The translations under genes and the position numbers were made by a program. The notes under the pieces are model-generated. The model had not been told where the DNA came from, ran no database searches, and was given only the letters and a program-made list of their open reading frames with translations. A DNA stretch of 61,278 nt, taken from contig NZ_JAMQKC010000013.1 in assembly GCF_028416595.1 (NCBI RefSeq), forward strand, positions 1 to 61,278, written 5' to 3'. Positions 60,062-61,278 of the stretch are shown here, piece by piece; the first letter of the stretch is position 1; each line of letters opens with the position of its first letter. This stretch comes from Aquibacillus salsiterrae. Its GTDB lineage: Bacteria > Bacillota > Bacilli > Bacillales > Amphibacillaceae.

Positions 60062-60242
60062 TTAAGATAAGAAAGTATAAAAAGATCCAAGAGCTTCTTA
60101 TAGTAAGAATGGATAGCTTACCCGTAGTCATACAATGAAAACAGATTGCAGTAGGTATGGTACGGCCTACTACCGAATTTTGTTTACACGAAAAATTAAA
60201 CGTGGATAACATTCAGTCACGCCCAGCTGCAGCGCTTTTGAT
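60062..60242 (+). repeat. Dispersed intergenic repeat, copy 15, split
   Basis: The 5' block AAGATAAGAAAGTATAAAAAG and ATCCAAGAGCTTCTTATAGT lie at 60062-60108; the 3' block ACGTGGATAACATTCAGTCAC and GCAGCGCTTTTGAT at 60203-60240. About 95 bp of unrelated sequence between them suggests an insertion or a fusion of two partial copies. Confidence 0.55.
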
Positions 60243-60295
60243 AAAAAGCTATTTTTGTATAGTTTGTTGCTTTTAATTATAATAGATCGATACTA

Positions 60296-60578
60296 CGCAA
60301 CAAAAAAATCCTTATGTGCCCAATTAGTGTTCATTTATTTTAGATTTGGTCACATAGGAAAATTTATATTACCAAGCTGAACATGGCTGAAGATTAGTTG
60401 GTAACATAAATGCTTTATGGAACCAAAACAATTTGTGAAATTGAAAAGCGGTAACATAAACAGTTTTATGTAACCCGAAAGGCAGTTGGCAACAAGAAAT
60501 GGTAATATAAATCAATTTATCTTACCATTACCAACTGAAAAAGGCATCGTTCGGTTACGTAAAGATTCTTATGTTACC
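60296..60578. repeat. Phased array of six 25-26-bp near-palindromes
   Basis: Units start at 60296 (degenerate), 60348, 60400, 60450, 60501 and 60553, i.e. 52, 52, 50, 51 and 52 bp apart. Each approximates GGTAACATAA-n6-TTATGTTACC. The 25-26-bp spacers between them are not alike. The units are too diverged for CRISPR repeats and no cas genes are present. Five near-complete helical turns between units would put them on one DNA face. Function unknown. Confidence 0.75.
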
Positions 60579-60629
60579 CTAATAGGTTCTTTCCCCGATA
60601 AAAGAATTTACGAGCCCCAAATAGACTAC

Positions 60630-60701
60630 TGCATTCTAAAATCGGCACGAAACACGTGAACCAAGGGCACACACTCTTTCGACCCACGTTTTTAGAATGC
60701 A
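60630..60701. repeat. 72-bp unit bounded by a 12-bp perfect inverted repeat
   Basis: TGCATTCTAAAA at 60630-60641 is mirrored by TTTTAGAATGCA at 60690-60701. MITE-like or a large hairpin. The inside shows no ORF. Confidence 0.55.
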
Positions 60702-60711
60702 CACGCTGCCC

Positions 60712-60756
60712 GGAGCGCAAATCAACCCTAACAAGTTAGTGCGCATTATATAAAAA
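60712..60756 (+). repeat. Second copy of the mnmE-jag gap motif
   Basis: GGAGCGCAAAT, then 13 extra bases, then TTAGTGCGCATTATATAAAAA. The minus strand of 19077-19107 reads the same two blocks joined, with one mismatch. Confidence 0.55.
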
Positions 60757-60895
60757 ATGCGTGGGTGACAAAACTTTTTCAGAATACAACCATGGCTAGG
60801 CTTCGGAATAACCACCATCAATATGAACAGATTACAGTATGGCGGGGTCAATTAACGTTAAATTGATTAAATCGCTATTAGTTTCAAAAAAACAG

Positions 60896-60924
60896 TTGAC
60901 GTAAGGCATACCATTATGTTAAAT
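60896..60924 (+). promoter_or_regulatory. rrn promoter P1
   Basis: TTGACG (60896-60901), 17-bp spacer, TTAAAT (60919-60924). Weaker -10 than P2. Confidence 0.6.
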
Positions 60925-60979
60925 TATTAAAGTCGCTTCAAAATAGTTAACGACAAACAAAAATTGTTGAAAATAATTG

Positions 60980-61008
60980 TTGACTTCTACGAAATGGCAT
61001 GGTATGAT
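60980..61008 (+). promoter_or_regulatory. rrn promoter P2
   Basis: TTGACT (60980-60985), 17-bp spacer, TATGAT (61003-61008): the typical Bacillus rrn core promoter. Confidence 0.85.
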
Positions 61009-61014
61009 AGTTTA

Positions 61015-61259
61015 TGTCGCTAAGAGATGAAGTGACAGCGAGAGAATCCATTGATCTTTGAAAACTGAACAAAACAACCAGTATGTTTAAAGAAAAAGTG
61101 TAGGCGACTGTTTAATAGCGTACGGATAGATAAGACAGCATGTAGCACTTTGAACTTCAAGTGCGAAATGATGGATTAACTATACGCTAGCTATTGGGAG
61201 CCGAAGCTAGATTAGAAATACAATTGCTAGTCAAGTTTATGAGTAAATCAACTCATTCA
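61015..61259 (+). other. rrn leader
   Basis: It contains TTGATCTTTGAAAACTGAAC (61051-61070), the sequence commonly seen before Bacillaceae 16S genes (antitermination/processing). TGAGTAAATCAACTCA just before 16S is a small hairpin, probably part of the RNase III processing stalk. Confidence 0.75.
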
Positions 61260-61278
61260 TTTATTGGAGAGTTTGATC
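61260..61278 (+). rRNA. rrsA: 16S rRNA, first 19 bases
   Basis: TTTATTGGAGAGTTTGATC is the standard 5' end of Bacillus 16S rRNA (27F primer region). The gene continues past the window. In Bacillus this is the rrn operon right of bofA. Confidence 0.9.

Noticed and set aside
60296-60578. CRISPR array (26-bp palindromic repeats with 25-26-bp unique spacers)
   Set aside because: Repeats differ from each other at many positions, spacers are short, and no cas gene is near; true CRISPR repeats are almost identical.
60636-60851. 71-codon minus-strand ORF upstream of rrn
   Set aside because: It crosses the inverted-repeat unit and the 60712 motif, has no ribosome site and a composition unlike a protein.

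Overview
This window is the replication-origin neighbourhood of a low-GC, endospore-forming Bacillaceae chromosome. The evidence is the Bacillus-type order rpsR-ssb-rpsF-ychF / yyaC / parB-parA-noc / rsmG-mnmG-mnmE / jag-yidC-rnpA-rpmH / oriC / dnaA-dnaN-yaaA-recF-remB-gyrB-gyrA / yaaC-guaB-dacA-pdxST-serS / tadA-ffs-dnaX-yaaK-recR-yaaL-bofA / rrn. Sporulation genes (yyaC, noc, a gerA-type receptor operon, a YaaH/SleL-type lysin, bofA) show that it makes endospores. The species cannot be fixed from the sequence; the gene set fits a Bacillus-like, possibly alkaliphilic, genus.

Layout. (1) 1-4500: an accessory insert downstream of rpsR. It holds the start of a zinc-ribbon transposase that runs off the left edge and a Tn554-type recombinase module. 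In the module, tnpA has lost its 3' half and tnpB its 5' half through an apparent internal deletion, while a second TnpB-like recombinase and a TnpC-like protein are intact. (2) 4678-21541, nearly all minus strand (pointing away from the origin): ribosomal and single-strand-binding proteins, YchF, an MscS channel, segregation proteins with three perfect parS sites, tRNA-modification enzymes, membrane insertase, RNase P protein and L34. (3) 21542-23832: a bipartite oriC, with DnaA boxes before dnaA and, between dnaA and dnaN, DnaA boxes followed by a DnaA-trio tract and an AT-rich stretch. (4) 23833-44000, mostly plus strand: clamp, recombination, gyrase, GMP synthesis, cell wall, PLP synthesis, a T-box-controlled serS, tRNA-Ser(UGA), proC, tRNA-Arg(CCU). 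(5) 44096-55574: a more variable block with a spore-germinant receptor operon carrying two tiny membrane proteins, YceI, acetyl-CoA synthetase with a probable CcpA operator, a DUF421 protein, an LCP ligase, a UreH-like metal transporter and a spore-cortex lysin. (6) 55807-60034: tadA, SRP RNA, dnaX-yaaK-recR-yaaL-bofA. (7) 60035-61278: a gene-free stretch with an array of six near-palindromes spaced 50-52 bp, two rrn promoters, the rrn leader and the first 19 bases of 16S rRNA.

How the parts fit: genes are co-oriented with replication on both sides of oriC. Initiation (DnaA), clamp loading (DnaN, DnaX), repair (RecF, RecR), topology (gyrase), origin segregation (ParAB/parS, Noc) and translation genes sit together. 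A dispersed intergenic repeat (about 15 copies, full or partial) sits between many of these housekeeping genes.

The points most worth a second look are the phased palindrome array upstream of rrn, the dispersed repeat family, the rearranged Tn554-like element, a divergent uracil-DNA-glycosylase homologue next to guaB, a MITE-like unit in the mnmE-jag gap whose end recurs near rrn, and the small membrane ORFs behind the germinant receptor genes.
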